Shown here piece by piece: positions 53,074 to 64,000 of a stretch of DNA of 64,000 bases. The first letter of the stretch is position 1, and every line of letters begins with the position of its first letter. This DNA comes from Pohlia nutans (taxonomy: Eukaryota > Streptophyta > Bryopsida > Bryales > Mniaceae). The position numbers and the translations under genes were made by a program. The notes below the pieces were generated by a model. The model was not told where the DNA came from, did not search any database, and saw nothing but the letters and a program-made list of their open reading frames with translations. The stretch spans positions 5,332,001 to 5,396,000 of the forward strand of contig CM040106.1 in the NCBI GenBank assembly GCA_022496805.1, written 5' to 3'.

Positions 53074-55585
53074 CTAAGCGGCCGGATCCACTAATCCCGG
53101 ATCCAGCCCACCCCCGGAGTTCCCGGGCAGCGACTCTTCCGTTCTCCGTTCTTCTATTTGCAGCTCCTCCTGGTTCTCCGGGCTCTCCACCACATTTGGA
53201 ACGGTTGGTTCGCTCCCATACGCACCGTGCTCCTCCTGTCGCTCTACGTCCGGTTCGCTCCCTCGCGCACCGTCCGTTTGACCGTCCGGGTTACCTCCTA
53301 GCCCACCCTTTGGTCGTTCCTCCCAGCCCGGTTGGGCACCCATCTCTCCCATGTCTTCCTCCGGGTTCAGGAAATCCGCCGGGCTTGCTCGTCCGGGGTT
53401 GGCCACTTGAATCGGCTCCGCTTCTTCCACCGGCCGGGAAGTATATTCCTGAGTCCAACTCCCGGTCCTCAGTAGCCTGTCCAAATCTCCTGCCTGAGGG
53501 GCATATGCGGACAACTGGAAAGTCCCCTGCAACTCATTCCCGGATCCTACTCTCTCGCCCCAATTGTTGGTCTCCACCACGTCCAGTTCAGGGACGGAGG
53601 GGCCCTCCGAGATCACCTGTTCCGCCAACGCCCGGAACTCCACCAATGCATCCTCCACCTTGGCCGCGTAATCCCTTACAATGTTCTTCACCCGGGTTGC
53701 CCCTTCCATTCCTGGTTGGATGATCTTTGCGTCGTACAGCCGAGCCTTTGCCTGCACCTCCCCCTCTGGTTGGAATAACTGGACAACCTTCGTGATGCAG
53801 GTCCGGTCAGTCTCCTCCGCCCGTTGGATGTGCTGCTCCTGTTTCTGGATTTGCTGCTCCTGTTTCCGGATATCGTCCTCCATCTTCCGGATGTATTCCT
53901 TCTTCTTGTGCAGCTCCTCCTTCTGCTCCAGCGCAAGGACGCGTGGTTCGCCTGTTTCCGGTCCCGGTTGGCCTTCTTCTTGAGCTTTTTGACCAGCCCC
54001 GGGTACTCCATTACATTCTTGCTCCGGAGGAGGTTTCCCACTTCCCTCAGCGCAGTGAATAGAGGGGTGTACCTCTCCTCTACAACATCCAAGGCTACCT
54101 GGGCCGTTAGGAGGATGTCTTCTACTGCTAGGATGGGGACCTCCTTCTGTGCCTCCTCGGGTGGTCCTGCTTCCCGGGCTGGCTCCGTTCCCGTGGTTGG
54201 CCCCTGCTCCCGATCTCCCTCGTCCCCGGATTCTCCCTCATCGGAGCCCTCCTCCTCGTCATCCTCTTCATCGTCCTCTTCCGTGGGACGAGCTCTTCGG
54301 TTGCTCACCGGAGTTGTCTTCTTCCAGCTCTGACTCCTCTTCTGGAGCGGAGTAACCTCCTGGATGTCCGGGTCTTCCACCCCGTCGCTCCCGAGCATGA
54401 GCTTCCTCTTCCGTACTTGCTGCTCCCAGGGGCGCACTCGGGAGGGGCCTCTCTCATCCGGTTTGGAACCTGCTGCCGGGTCTTCCTTCTTCTTCCTCCT
54501 CAGCTCCGGTTGCGGCCCTTCCTCCCCCGGTTGGACTCCTTCCGGGTCCTCCCTTTGTTTTGACCTCTCCTCCTGTCGAGGCCTTGCTCCACCCGGTTGG
54601 CCTTCCTCCGGGTCCTCCCTTTTCTTTTGCCGCTCCTCCCCTTGCGGCCTGGCACCACCCGGTTGTCCTTCTTCCGGGCGGTCCTCCTTCTTCTTCCTCC
54701 TCTCCTCCGGAATGGCCCTGGCGCCACCGGGTTGCTCCCGCGCCGGATCTTCCCTTTCCTTCCGGCGTTCCTCCCGGATGCTCCCCCTCTCCGGTTGGGG
54801 CGTCCTCAGCCGCTCTCTTCCCACCGGGTGGGCCATTTCCCTCTCCTCCGATTTCGGTGCATGCTTTGGCCGGTTCCTAGCTCCTCCGGGATGCGCTGCC
54901 TTCTTTTGAACGGACCTCTCTCTCCCGGAATTGGTGGAATCTCCAACCTCTTCTTCTCCTATTCCGTGATGCATCTGTGCTTCTCGTACAGGTGATAAAG
55001 GAATGGGGCAAGAGGGCAACGCTTCTTACTTCCGAGACTGGTTGCCATCCGTTTGGCATTCCGGTGCACCAAGAATCCCCAGTTGATCTTCTTCTTGTAA
55101 TGTAGCGCGGAGAAGATGCCCTTCGCCAACGTGACCGTATGGGTGGTGGGCTTCTCCGGGTTGAGGATTGGCACCACAAATTCGAGAAGACGCTGCTCCT
55201 TGGGATTCAAGCAATCCCCCACCTTGAATCCGTCGTGGTCCAAGAGGAAGCTGAAACACTTTTTCACCTACTCCGAGTCTGCTCTGTTGCTCGGTTCAAG
55301 GTCCTGGTCCGTTTCCGGGAAGCCATACGTGAAATGCCAGTGCTCTCGGGTCCAATTCCCGTACTTCGCCTGGATGTAGCTCGACCGGAAGGCTAGCGCC
55401 ATAGCTCCGCCCTCAATCTCCGCCAACATCTTCGCATCCTGCACGTCCCACACCCTGCAAAAGAGTCCTATTCATCCTATGGTCGTGAGATCCGTGATCA
55501 AGTCCTCAAAATCCTTCGATTGCTATGGAATGGCCGGAAGCACTCTCTTCTCCGGGATTTTGGACCCTAGCTCCCTCCGCGCCAT
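53074..55585 (-). pseudogene. Element B protein: charged coiled-coil protein, unknown family (stops in N-terminus)
   Basis: ATG 55585 (MARRELGSKIPEKRV) starts the homolog of the element A protein. The N-terminal domain carries stops near 55524, 55492, 55266 and 54957 but keeps EQRLLEFVVPILNPEKPTTH and KKRCPLAPFLYHLYEK. 55019-53900 is open: charged repeats (REDPEEGQPGGARPRQEERS), a basic KRKLMLGSDG motif, a strongly acidic block (TEEDDEEDDEEEGSDEGESG) and AVEDILLTAQVALDVVEERY. One frame change near 53950 leads into a long coiled coil (HKKKEYIRKMEDDIRKQEQQ) and the tail ending at 53074. About 830-840 codons in all. The acidic and coiled-coil layout suggests a structural or chromatin-type protein; function unknown. 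Confidence 0.6.
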
Positions 55586-56159
55586 AGCCGTTGCCTCCGG
55601 ATGCACCTCTCTCCTCCTCCGTAAGTTGCGCGTCTCTCTCTCCGGGTGTACACTCTCTTTCTTCCGTGATTTACGCCTCACTTCCTGGAGCTCTCGCGCC
55701 TCACTCCCCGGATGCGCACTCTCTCCCTTCCGTGAACTCCGCCTAAGTTTTTGGCACTCAATCTCCGAGCGCACCCTGTTCTCTCTCTCCGGGCGCTCAC
55801 TGTGAACCCTAACACTATTCGGAAACACAAAATGTGGTGCACAAGGAGGACAGGAGGAACCGAGGAGGAATGAATAGTGAGCCGCCCAATTTAAGGCGGC
55901 CCAATTCAAATTCCGGATCGTGGTCAAGTCCGTCAGGGGCCCGTCTCCCGATGCCCGGTTCCCTATCCGGTTTCCTGCCGGGTCCACTGCCATTCCTGGT
56001 TCCCTAGCAATCACTTAAGCGCGCGTGAAAGCGCCACCCTCTCCAAATAAATAAAAAGGCCATCATGGACGCCACTTCTCCTATTTATTGCGGCTGGGGC
56101 TACCCTTTACTGCCCTAAAAACCCTAACTGGCCGTTTATGAATAAAACGAGGTTCGACA
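55586..56159 (-). promoter_or_regulatory. Element B 5' leader / presumed promoter region
   Basis: Equivalent to 44751-45450 in element A, with CT-rich stretches and an AATAAATAAAAA block near 56046-56057. Confidence 0.4.
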
Positions 56160-56217
56160 TGGTGCAACCCGACCTCGCCTTCATAGGAGCCCTAGAATCG
56201 CAAAGGATGTCAATGAT

Positions 56218-56281
56218 GATCGGTACCCAAGCTGATCCGCACCCAAGCTGATCGTTACCCAAGATGATCGGTATCCAAGCT
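56218..56281. repeat. 16-bp tandem repeat, four units
   Basis: GATCGGTACCCAAGCT and three close variants in direct succession. Confidence 0.85.
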
Positions 56282-56513
56282 GCTCCGCCAAGAGAACTTC
56301 GACGCAAGTGTGCAAGCAAAGCTGCTCTACCAAAGAACGTCGACGCAAGTGTGCAAGCAAAGCTGCTCCGCTAAAGAACGTCGACGCAAGTGTGCAAGCA
56401 AAGCTGCTCCGCCCAGAACTTCGACGCAAGTGTGCAAGCTGCTCCACCAAGAGAACTTCGACGCAAGTGTGCAAGCAAAGCTGCTCCGCCAAGAGAACTT
56501 CGACAGAGAAGTT
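56279..56513. repeat. ~40-bp tandem repeat, six units
   Basis: Units start GCTGCTC and contain AACTTCGACGCAAGTGTGCA; lengths vary from 35 to 42 bp. The lengths keep several frames open on both strands, giving peptides like RRKCASKAA. These frames are products of the repeat. Confidence 0.9.
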
Positions 56514-56531
56514 CAAGTAAAAAGCAAAAAG

Positions 56532-58113
56532 CAAAGGTGAGTTCAAGTGCACGCACAAGGAAAAAAGAAAAAACGCAGAGAGCAAAGGCGGAAATGAGGG
56601 TCTGAAACCTTACCCGAGCATGGACCCTCACCCCCTACTGTACATCCAAATTACGTCGTTACTTAGTGGATGAAAAAACGCATGATTATTGGTCCAGGTC
56701 TGACAAGAACGCGTAAACGCGTAAACCATTACTTTACATATATTTTTGTACAGCCTTATCTCCAGCCTCATGTATATCTACTTCTTGCCTAATAGCAATA
56801 TATCTCTTGTACGTACATTTTGTACATGCTTGTTCTAAATAATACCCCTTTTGTGCACGCACGTGTATATTTACAATATTTGAACAGTGCACTCCCTGGG
56901 GGTCACCGGTGCCCACTTGACAAAAGGCCATTGGTGCAAGACTACTTACTTTTTTTGAGAATAGACACTTTAGTGACTTCAGTGATTAGTAACACTAGGA
57001 AAATTCATTAGTTAGAACTAGCGCAAGTATATATTGGTGTTTGTTTAGCTGGTGGTCACCAAGTCATGGTTCCAACGTTGGTTGGAGAACAACGTTCGTG
57101 TTGCAATAGGACGATCTGGGTTCGCTTCCCGTTGAGTTCGTCTGAGCGTTTGTTGTAATGTACGTGACTTGGTGATGCTATTGAATTTATCATAGGCAAG
57201 AAAGTTTGTACCAACCAACCGACCCCGTCTCATCTACCTGAGACAAGTGTTCACGTTGAGCTAGAAAAAAATTACAAAAGAAATAAGTAGTGGTCTTCAC
57301 CATTACCCTCCTTTTCTTTGATAGTTTTGATTTATTCAGTAATCTATGTGTTTAATGGTGATATCTGGTAGTTTAAATTTTGTTTCGAGGAGTTTTATCG
57401 AGGGAGTATCTGTTGTACCTCTGGCTCTTGCCGTAATGTCTATGAGTGGATCTACTTTGCATTCTATGTTATGGTCACATATATGTGATTATGACTCCAA
57501 ACTCCAAATCAAACCCTCCATTCTCGCGAACGTTATCTACTGACTATTGTATTCTATTCCCATTTTCACTTCATATACAATCATTCTATATACCACCTTC
57601 TGTTTTCATTCACCCCTACATTATATAGGCCATTTATAAATTATTCAAGACTATTCAGTTTTAAAATCCAGTATATAAAGGTGATTTGTGCACAACACCT
57701 CTTAATTTAAGTGCCGGGTTTGATTTCGAATATATTCCTCTAAGATTCCCCTGAAACCGAAGGTAGCTCATATGTTTCTCACATTCTAATCTCTTTCTCA
57801 CAACAACAACAAGTATTAATAATCCTCAACACCACAATACCGTACAAAATAAAATAAAACATACATCCTCTTCATGTGTACATGATAATCCAACTACCAT
57901 GGCATGAAGTAATGATTAATAGGTTAAGATTACATTTTACCCTAGATCCGAATCTCTAGAGCTCTAATGGATTATTTAGGGTTTAAAAGATTTTTTAAGG
58001 GTATATATTATTTAAAAAAATCCTAGAAATAAAAATAATTCTTATTTATGTTTCTATCAAATTTATTTTTCTAATGAATTTTGTATGGGAATAGTTGCAA
58101 CAAAAATAATAGG
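56532..58113. other. Intergenic DNA, no gene seen
   Basis: A tRNA-like B box (GGGTTCGCTTCCC, 57118-57130) and a weak A-box-like TGTTTAGCTGGTGG (57042-57055) hint at a SINE remnant, but the spacing is too long to be secure. No coding signal. Confidence 0.4.
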
Positions 58114-58117
58114 TTAA

Positions 58118-58380
58118 CCTTTAAACATCAAAGCAAGCACCATGGGCTTTTGATGATGGAATTATTGAAGAGAAAAGTATTTTCTCTCAACCAAATCAAG
58201 TGAAGATTGGTGCTATAGAAAGGTACTGAAAACGCAATTCAGATTTTCAAGTTGTGCCTCATTTTGATGATTATGGAATAATCCACAAGCAATCAAAGTA
58301 TTGGGATGGAAGGGGAGTTGACTCCTAAAATTTAGATTCCTTGCAGGCTGCCCTGCCCAGACCCTCTTGACGTTTAAAGG
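58118..58380. mobile_element. piggyBac-derived MITE (263 bp)
   Basis: It is flanked by TTAA (58114-58117, 58381-58384) with TIRs CCTTTAAACATCA and CCTTTAAACGTCA. Its right end (CCTTGCAGGCTGCCCTGCCC...) closely matches the right end of the full-length element at 8711-8753. Its left end resembles 2886-2925, including the GAGC/GGGCT words. It is non-coding, so it should depend on a piggyBac transposase in trans. Confidence 0.9.
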
Positions 58381-58384
58381 TTAA

Positions 58385-59140
58385 TAGTAGGAGAAATGTT
58401 TAGAATCATAATATACAAAGGCCATAGTTATATTGAATTTAGATTAACCCTATTATCACTTCAAAACTATAAGTCTAAATGTTATAAATAAAGTTGTGGT
58501 TTGACACTTTTAAAAAAACATTGTATTTATTCAAGATTTATAGGGGAATTTTAAGAGAAAATCTTGCAAAACTAATTATAAATATTAAAAAAATAACTGA
58601 TAAATCAAAGTGTACAAATGTGATCTCTACATTTTTTGTTTTCATCAAACATTGGAGTTATTGGTAAAGAACTTCCACACCTTTTAAGTATTTGGAGTGA
58701 ATAAATAAGAGTATAATAAAGAAAAATTCTTTCTTGATTCTTCAAATCCAAGGTGACTTTACGAATAATTTAATTATATAACGGTTCTTTGAAAACAATT
58801 TTGAAATGGGACGTTAAAGGGTTAATTAACTTTTGTTAATTTTCTGATGATATAATTTAAATGAAAATTAAAACTTGAATAGTAATAAATAATATTAAAA
58901 CAAGGACATAATCATTGTAACAAACATTAGATATTACAAACATTAATATAGCTAAATTCACAAAGTACTAAAAATAAAAATGTGTTTATTTTAGTTAATA
59001 ATCATACAAAATGTAGAAAACTGTGTGAGTTAAACTATGTCCTTTTATTCATGGGAAGAAAAATTCTACCTAACTATAAAAATTTATTTGTAATGTTGAA
59101 TGTTTTACATTCGATCAAAGGATAATTGAACAATCTAGTT
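58385..59140. other. AT-rich DNA with a possible second piggyBac-like end
   Basis: GACGTTAAAGGGTTAA at 58810-58825 resembles the right terminus plus TTAA. A possible partner, TTAACCCTATTATCA, lies at 58444-58458. Weak. Confidence 0.3.
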
Positions 59141-59255
59141 GGGGCCCCAATCCAGCAACTTAGGGTCCCCAAGTGCTGAACTTGGGGCCCCAATCTAGCG
59201 ACTTGGGGCCCTAATCCAGTGACTTAGGGTCCCCAAGTGCTAAACTTGGGGCTCC
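59141..59255. repeat. GGGGCCCCAA minisatellite
   Basis: About five ~21-23-bp variants of TTGGGGCCCCAATCCAGCGAC and TTAGGGTCCCCAAGTGCTGA, GC-rich in an AT-rich setting. Confidence 0.8.
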
Positions 59256-60429
59256 AAACGTGAATCAGAATAAAAATATATAAAAATAAAAACATATAAA
59301 AATAAAAGTATATAAAATATACCTATTTCAAAAAATATGAAAATAAAAGTACATAAAAGAAAATGTATGTAAAGGAAAAGCACACAACAGCTGCCGCACC
59401 ATGCACCAAAAAGCCATGCTGTGTACAGCAATTAATCACAAATCACACAACAGGATTTCCATGTTCATCATGGCCGCCACCCCGCAGCACTCTCCAAGAG
59501 CTGTTGAACTAACTTCATTGAGCCTTGAATTAATTCAGGCTGCCACCAATTACAACCAAAATCAAGCACTAATATGCCTTACCCTCACCCACATGAACCA
59601 CGCACCCTATCACCCTGCATTACACACCGCATGTGCAAGAACCACACAAGAAATCCACACTTTCCTGATACAGCTAGCACAACCCCCCATTTCGCGCGTA
59701 TTTTCCACCCTAATTGTGTGGTTTTCAAAATCCAAGGCAGATCCATAGCCGACGGGCAGTGGTCTTGTTCGGATATTGAACCCTCTACCTTAGGCATTAT
59801 TGAAAAGGACACTATAATTAATTCATTTCAAAAAGTTTGTGTTTATGTTTCATTCATAAACATATTTTAAATAATGTATTAAATAGTCTCAATCAAAGTA
59901 TACAATAATTAATTCATTTGAAATAGTTCGTGATTACATTAAAATTAATTTAATTCAATTTTTGAAAAAAATTACCTATATACGTTAAAAATACAAAATA
60001 ACTCATTATTGTCTAAATTTTGGAACGATTGGCCAAAAGAGTATAATCAACAATATTGAATTAAAACAATACAATTATTATCTAATAACAAGACCACACA
60101 ATCACTTTTAGAAAGATCTCAAAACATCTCAATAAAGATGTAATAGCACTCAAGTGGATAAATTCATCACTTGTAGAACATTATGATTTTAGCCAATCCA
60201 AATCTAATTTCAAATTTCAAGTGTGAAAAATGAAATTTTCGTGAATTTCTAAAGAAAAAACTTATACAAATAATTAAAATTATCCAATTCTAAATTTAAA
60301 TTTGACTATATAGATTCTTCTAATCAAAATGTCTTATAGTTGTTATTTGAAGTTGAAACTCATAAAAGCTTTAGGAGGCACATCTATTTTTAAGTTTGTA
60401 CATCTTTTATTTGTATGGATCTTTTTTTT
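59256..60429. other. AT-rich intergenic DNA, no gene seen
   Basis: Begins with AAATATATAAAAATAAAA-type simple sequence. The frame at 59401-59748 has no domain. Confidence 0.45.
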
Positions 60430-61740
60430 ATATCCATACATACACACCCATATACCCACACATACATACATGCATACATACATACATGCATTTTGTATAT
60501 CTTTCATTTTTATGCATCTGTTTTTATATCTATATATATACATCAGTACATACATCCAAACACTCATGTATTTATACATCCATATACCCATGCATTTATA
60601 CATCCATTTACCCACTCATACATACATTATCGGGGTGCACTCTACATTATGTTTGAAAATCACGTGCGTTCATGATCCTTTCTAAAAAACCCCTTATATA
60701 CAAGAGGTTATATGTCTAAACACCTTTGTGTACAGATGTATTCCGTTTTAAATATATGTTTAGCATAAGTAAACGTGAATATTTTCAGTTCTAAATGTGT
60801 TTATTGTATGTATACGTAATACGGAAGTGTTCAAATTAATACCCCTTCTGTGCACTCACGTATACTCGTACCTGTTTAGTACAACGCACCCCCCGAGCAT
60901 ACATTCATACATGTGTACTTGCATTTTTGTACGTCTTTCATTTTTTTTTTTTTTTTTTTTTTTGTATTCATATATACATCAATACATACATCCAAATACC
61001 CATGCAACTATTTACCCATATATCCACACATACATACATTCATTTATGCATACACTCATTTTTGTACATAAATACATACAAACATGTATGTATACATGTA
61101 CACATGTATACATGTGTACATACATCCTTACATAAATGTATGCATATCTATATATACCTATACATCCATACACACATACATCCATACATGTATGCATACA
61201 TCCATACATGCATCCATACATCTATACACATATAGATATATTCATTCATACATTCACGCATACATATATTCATTCATACATTCACACATACATGTACATT
61301 CATACATTCATACATCTATGTACATCCATACATGTGCATGTGTATACATGCATACATACATCCATGTACATACATATATGCAAATATGCATCTATATATG
61401 TATACATGCATCCATTTTGCATCCATATATCCATCCACACATGAATACATACATCCATACACACATCCACAGATGCATACATACATCTATACACATGCAT
61501 ACATACATCCACTAGTAGAAATCTTGTCTTATGTGACAAGTCTTTAGTGACTAAATGTCCGGAAAGACTAGTCCATAATGACGCAAAGACCACTTTGTGT
61601 CAATATGGACTTGTCTTTCCGGACATTGAGTCATTAAAGACTTGTCACATAAGACAAGATTTCTACTAGTGATCCATATACATGCATATATACATCCATA
61701 CACACATCCACACATTCACACATCCTTATGTACACCCACA
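60430..61740. repeat. CATA/TACATCCA low-complexity tract
   Basis: Degenerate (TACA)n, (CATA)n and TACATCCA repeats occupy 60438-60640 and 60895-61740, with a (T)25 run at 60941-60963. Long frames of Tyr/Ile/His/Thr on the plus strand and Met/Tyr/Val/Cys on the minus strand are translations of the repeat. A CACTA MITE (61510-61671) sits inside. Confidence 0.9.
61510..61671. mobile_element. CACTA-type foldback MITE (162 bp)
   Basis: Near-perfect inverted arms (CACTAGTAGAAATCTTGTCT... and its complement, ~70 bp each) with a 3-bp ATC duplication (61507-61509, 61672-61674). It would fold into a long hairpin and could give small RNAs. Confidence 0.92.
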
Positions 61741-62812
61741 AATGGTCTAAACCCAAGACTCCAAACCCTAAACCATTTTACACAACGTTGTTGCACTTGT
61801 CCAACACTAGCCCATTAATTTCAAGTTCCCTCCAGAATTTTGAAATCATTTGAAGAAATTCAATAATTAAATTTTGAAATCCTTCCCGCCCATTATCCAT
61901 TATTGAAGCCCTCTATTACTCTTCCGTATGTATCTATTATAAACCATCATTATTTTCTTTTATCCTCTTTCTTTCCCTTCTCTTACATCTCTTAGAACCC
62001 TTTTCACATGTGTGATCGTTTCGAGAACACATAGAGTCCTTTCTGGACTCCCTAAACCCCACCACTATATGTAAGATGATTTAATATGAAATTCAAAATT
62101 TTTCTTTTAGAGTAGGTCTAGGATGTCAATTAGTGCATATTAGTAAAAAAAAAAAACTTAAAATAGTAATTAAGGAGGAGGAGTATGGACAAAATGCATG
62201 GAGACATTCCTATTTGATACCCATATCCCCCATGTACCCCCCTCTAAACAATATGTTTGAGTTTATAGAAAAAATCTCAAATTTTTATAATCAAATTTTC
62301 AAAACCAGCATTAGAGACCAAGGTATCTAGATTGTGTATCACATGGGCTCCTTCTACTCGAGCCAGTGCCGGCTACCATCATGGTAGTGTGTTTGAGTTT
62401 GTAGAAACAAAAAATCAAAATTTTAAAATCAAGTTTATGAACCCAATGTTTGATAATAGTGTTTACTTTGTGCTTGATAGGGGAACCCCACTCCACACAA
62501 TGTTGGCTACTCTCCATCTATAGTGTTTGAGTTTCCATCATATATTTTTATTAACATGCTTTAGATATCATAACAACTCACATCAAGTGATTTTGTAGAT
62601 ACTTCAAGACAGGATGCGGATGGTGGTTCTTAGGAAAATGAAGATGATATTGAAGGTGCTCATTCATTCCTCATGATTGTACTCTTTACATGCCATGATT
62701 TGACCATCATAACACTAAATTTTTTGACTACATTTTGTCAGAAGTTGACTCTGTTGACCTTAAAGAAAGTACGCAAGGAGGACGGTTAAACGAGTAAGAT
62801 GTTCATTAGCAA
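61741..62812. other. Intergenic DNA, no gene proven
   Basis: The phrase GTGTTTGAGTTT(G/A)TAGAAA recurs near 62257-62271 and 62390-62405, a small local duplication. No domain-bearing frame. Confidence 0.4.
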
Positions 62813-63888
62813 CTCAATTCCATTTTGTTAAACGAGACAACCGATTTCAACCTGGTCACAAATCTAGGTTGCTCATTCTCCTTTGTAGAATGGTATGCCT
62901 TCCTATTGTGAGACCTTTTTTCAAGAACAGCATTATGAAACTGACTTCACATTTTATAAAGACAGGATACATGGAAGGCAACAATGTTTTCTATGTGGCC
63001 ATTGAAGATTACAAAGGTAAAACTAAGCTTCTTACTCCAAAGATTACATCAACGAAAGGTCCGCTCTCCACGAAATCAATTGGTATAATTTCCATGACTC
63101 AAAGTTTGATATCGTCATGTTGCATTTCATCCTCAAACCGATAAATGTTCTAATTTTAATTGTTTCTGCAGGAGAAACGAGAAGTCCCATGTCACTTCAA
63201 ACCTTGTGCATTGACCCTATCAAGTTTTGTAACATTGATACCCAACCTCTTTCATATTTCCAGTCTTTGGGGTCATCGAAAGAGCTTCGACTGTGTGAGA
63301 TAATGCAGAAAGGTTCCAAGACTAATATTTGGTTCACAATAACTGCTGACTCTCTTAGTGCTCATTTCAATCAGCTAGACCACTCTATCTATGATACAAC
63401 ATTTTGTTTATCCTATTTTGGTTTCATTATCTTAGCAAATCTCTATAAGTTTTGTTGTATTTTAAATGCAACAAGAGATTGGAGAAGTCTTTGTTGTTGT
63501 TCAGAGGAAGTTCTATAAGAAGTATCCCAACCCAGAAGATTGGACCGCCAAGAGACTTGATGAGTTTGTAAACAAGGTTGTGTAGAAAACGGAGGTTCAC
63601 TATAAGAGCAAGTTGAAGAGGATGCTTCTTGTTGCTGATCCAATCAACAATTCATCCTTCTTTGATGAAGTGAAATCTCACTATGAATGTCACAATGAAG
63701 AACTAGAGATGGAAATTGAGAAGCTATGGGTGATTGGAACATGCACCATGGATCCTTCAATGAAGGTTCTTTGGCTTGAATGTTGCAATCAACCTCTTGT
63801 TCTTTGAGTGCTACTCAAATTTCCCAAACCGGGATTTAGTGATGCTTTGTTCTTAGTCTGGCTTCATGAAGCTACTTGGTGGTCTCAG
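62813..63888 (+). pseudogene. Unrecognised multi-exon gene fragment, two in-frame stops
   Basis: Exon 1 (about 62813-63058) ends AAAG|GTCCGC. A 113-nt intron ends TTTCTGCAG (63171), and exon 2 resumes in phase (GETRSPMSLQTLCIDPIKF). A second intron probably ends near 63470. Exon 3 encodes EIGEVFVVVQRKFYKKYPNP, TAKRLDEFVNKVV, TAG (63583-63585), KTEVHYKSKLKRMLLVADPI, NEELEMEIEKLWVIGTCTMD, TGA (63805-63807), then VLLKFPKPGFSDALFLVWLH. It closes at a perfect donor TCTCAG|GTACGT (63888). The gene runs on past the window. I do not recognise the family. The stops point to a decayed host or transposon gene. Confidence 0.45.
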
Positions 63889-64000
63889 GTACGTACCTTA
63901 TTTTTTTGCAATCTGATTTGATACAATAATTTATAGTGTAGGATGTAGGTCAACTTTGGTCAATCCTGTTATTTAATACTAGAACATTCATACAATTGGA
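63889..64000. other. Window edge, probable intron
   Basis: T-rich sequence directly after the donor at 63888. Confidence 0.4.

Larger units (their letters stand above)
51897..56159 (-). mobile_element. Element B: 4.26-kb ORF-bearing element with LTR-like ends
   Basis: Second copy of element A. It starts TGTCGTAGCACG and ends GAGGTTCGACA, with perfect 5-bp duplications TGGTG (51892-51896 and 56160-56164). The terminal TGTCG/CGACA pair is the same as that of the gypsy LTRs at 16888 and 24580. No internal copy of the terminus and no enzyme domain are seen. Orientation matches element A, and right ends are close to 90% identical by eye. Confidence 0.87.

Noticed and set aside
57042..57130. tRNA-derived SINE
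   Set aside because: A-box match is weak and about 75 nt from the B box; no poly-A or TSD found.
59401..59748. 115-residue plus-strand frame
   Set aside because: No domain, no splice or homology signal, and the opposite strand is also open.
60438..61515. Several long open frames in the CATA/TACA tract
   Set aside because: Pure simple-repeat translation, open on both strands; not genes.

Overview
This is a eukaryotic nuclear window, almost certainly from a green plant. The support is GT-AG introns, a copia element primed from the usual plant tRNA-iMet site (TGGTATCAGAGC), Stowaway- and CACTA-type MITEs, and exons of a plant-style CHY/CTCHY zinc-finger protein. A TTAA-flanked piggyBac element and the gypsy and transposase families seen here remind me of non-seed streptophytes (charophyte, bryophyte, lycophyte or fern). 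That is unverified recall, and the species cannot be fixed from the sequence. No intact single-copy host gene is evident; the window is repeat-dominated.

Layout: 1-2072 is a ~288-bp tandem array. 2886-8753 is a full-length but mutated piggyBac-like element with TTAA target duplications; its first intron holds a Stowaway MITE and, in antisense, two correctly spliced exons of an unidentified host gene. 9658-10036 is a foldback element. 11884-14714 is a 3'-truncated copia element on the minus strand. 16888-25914 is an essentially intact, very young gypsy element on the minus strand (1335-bp LTRs differing at about 3 sites, open gag-protease and pol frames). 27588-33753 is a decayed multi-exon minus-strand gene of unknown family, whose introns and upstream region carry about 24 copies of an imperfect ~20-bp palindrome.

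35950-40290 holds MITEs, microsatellites and a diverged 505-bp direct repeat. 40894-45450 and 51897-56159 are two copies of an unusual 4.3-4.6 kb element. Each has TG...CA ends and a perfect 5-bp target duplication, carries a minus-strand gene for a large charged coiled-coil protein, and shows no recognisable retroelement enzyme. The first copy splits an older open frame, which is continuous once the element is subtracted. 46552-49823 is a decayed transposase-like gene interrupted by a CACTA MITE. Just upstream on the same strand (50292-51700) are exons of a CHY-type zinc-finger (RCHY1/MIEL1-like) gene lacking its RING part.

56218-64000 is mostly AT-rich intergenic DNA with minisatellites, a piggyBac-derived MITE (58118-58380), a CATA/TACA low-complexity tract, a CACTA MITE (61510-61671), and at 62813-63888 plus-strand exons of an unrecognised decayed gene.

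The parts do not form a pathway. They are nested layers of transposition, gene capture and decay. Premature stops in the old genes are rich in TAG, consistent with C-to-T decay at methylated cytosines.
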